Positions 41,748 to 42,317 of a stretch of 42,317 nucleotides of DNA are shown in pieces (position 1 is the stretch's first letter; every line of letters starts with the position of its first letter). The notes beneath the pieces were generated by a model. It saw only the letters and a list, made by a program, of their open reading frames with translations, was not told the DNA's origin and ran no database searches. A program made the translations under genes and the position numbers. This DNA comes from Clostridia bacterium. GTDB lineage: Bacteria > Bacillota > Clostridia > Christensenellales > CAG-314. The stretch spans positions 1-42,317 of the forward strand of contig JAFQSA010000013.1 in the NCBI GenBank assembly GCA_017409765.1, given 5' to 3'.

Positions 41748-41788
41748 AAAGGATAGACAAATTACAATTTATCGAACAGAATAAAACA

Positions 41789-41825
41789 AACGCCGACAGA
41801 TATCCTGTCGGCGTTATTTATTTGT
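41789..41825 (+). terminator. Terminator of the zincin-like gene
   Basis: AACGCCGACAG (41789-41799) and CTGTCGGCGTT (41805-41815) form a perfect 11-bp stem with a 5-nt loop, followed by a T-rich tail. Confidence 0.85.
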
Positions 41826-41852
41826 TTTCTGAGAAGCAAATTTAATTAAACT

Positions 41853-41887
41853 TCCTTATGAGAAGTCCGCTTTTGAGTGTCCTTTTT
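41853..41887 (-). repeat. 35-nt repeat, right copy of an inverted pair
   Basis: On the minus strand it reads AAAAAGGACACTC, ten variable bases, TTCTCATAAGGA, matching 40892-40926. The reading frame KGHS...FS-stop is also kept, but no start codon with a ribosome binding site is seen. Confidence 0.6.
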
Positions 41888-42112
41888 TATGTACATTTAT
41901 ATGTTTGTTAACTTGTGTTGTAAAAAAGCAAAAAAAAATAACACCACTTGTTAGTGATGCTTCCGTGTATGTAAACAACCTGTTGGTTGGGATTGTAATA
42001 TGTTAACAATCAACGGTGTCGTCCAACTGTGCAAAAGAGTTTTTTAAGATGAAATCAGAGGTATTTGCTTGGCTTATTTCGTTGATTGGGTTTGTTGCAT
42101 TTGCCTTTTGGC

Positions 42113-42137
42113 AAAAAAAGAACACCCACGGGGTGTT
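42113..42137 (-). terminator. Intrinsic terminator of the 16S transcript
   Basis: On the minus strand AACACCC (42137-42131), loop CGT, GGGTGTT (42127-42121), then C and seven T (42119-42113). It lies about 145 nt beyond the 16S 3' end with no tRNA or 23S in between. Confidence 0.75.
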
Positions 42138-42281
42138 ACTATGATGCTTTTAACAGAACAGAAGAAGAAATGCACAGTTTCGGGTTTGTTACTGTTTTGA
42201 GTGGGTAACTCCACTTTCGTAATTCCGTGAGTACTTAGTGCTCACTCGACTTGGATGGTAGACATCTCTGTCTACTCCCTT
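42138..42281 (-). other. 16S rRNA 3' trailer with processing hairpins
   Basis: It contains two hairpins next to the 16S end: GTAGACA-TCTC-TGTCTAC and GTGAG...CTCAC. These are plausible RNase processing structures. No tRNA-Ile, tRNA-Ala or other gene is found in it. Confidence 0.55.

Positions 42282-42317
<36 letters not shown>

Overview
The window looks like a chromosomal stretch of an uncultured gut-type Clostridia (Bacillota). Supporting signs are strong AGGAGG-type ribosome binding sites matching the 16S tail at the right edge, lipoprotein signal peptides, InlB-type and GLUG repeat surface proteins, UPF0371/DUF1846, a split transketolase and a YhaO/YhaN-like pair. Host genes use very few TTA, CTA and TCA codons, which leaves long meaningless open frames on their opposite strands. 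The genus cannot be named from the sequence.

Layout. 1-3239 (-): the first 1079 codons of a giant secreted protein made of about 200-residue modules; its end lies outside the window. 3792-6463 (+): a tldD/pmbA-type peptidase pair. 6624-17662 (-): a cell-surface block with an SGNH-hydrolase lipoprotein, two GLUG/beta-helix proteins, a membrane alpha/beta hydrolase and a repeat lipoprotein, interrupted by a D-malate/tartrate-type dehydrogenase. 17815-20404 (-): malic enzyme and a LysR regulator. The dehydrogenase, malic enzyme and LysR suggest a malate/tartrate catabolic module.

20952-31832 is an AT-rich integrated island of about 10.9 kb. It splits a host tRNA-Arg(CCU) gene in its anticodon arm: nucleotides 1-38 remain at 31833-31871 and nucleotides 39-76 at 20915-20951. 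Inside its right end the island carries a complete, different tRNA-Arg(CCU) with encoded CCA and its own terminator (31609-31683), apparently replacing the gene it broke. Its cargo is defensive: an XRE controller with a palindromic operator candidate, a frameshifted HNH nuclease, an MspI-like restriction enzyme, a TSPPY-type methyltransferase, a C5 methyltransferase, and an HhaI-like C5 methyltransferase translationally coupled to a GHKL ATPase fused to a C-terminal Shedu-like PD-(D/E)XK domain. A HEPN-like protein, two excisionase-like HTH proteins, an integrase stump and gene fragments complete it. The ATPase-nuclease/methyltransferase pair and the tRNA swap are the most interesting items.

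Right of the island: an AraC regulator and a nitrilase-fold hydrolase (-); a putatively leaderless operon of an SbcD/YhaO-like phosphoesterase, a YhaN-like ATPase and a two-subunit transketolase (+); a phosphoesterase/UPF0371 pair (+); then a repeat-rich segment with a MITE-like element and a small zincin gene flanked by a 35-nt inverted repeat. The window ends in the 3' end of a 16S rRNA gene (-), followed within about 170 nt by an intrinsic terminator and no tRNA or 23S, so this 16S gene seems unlinked from 23S.
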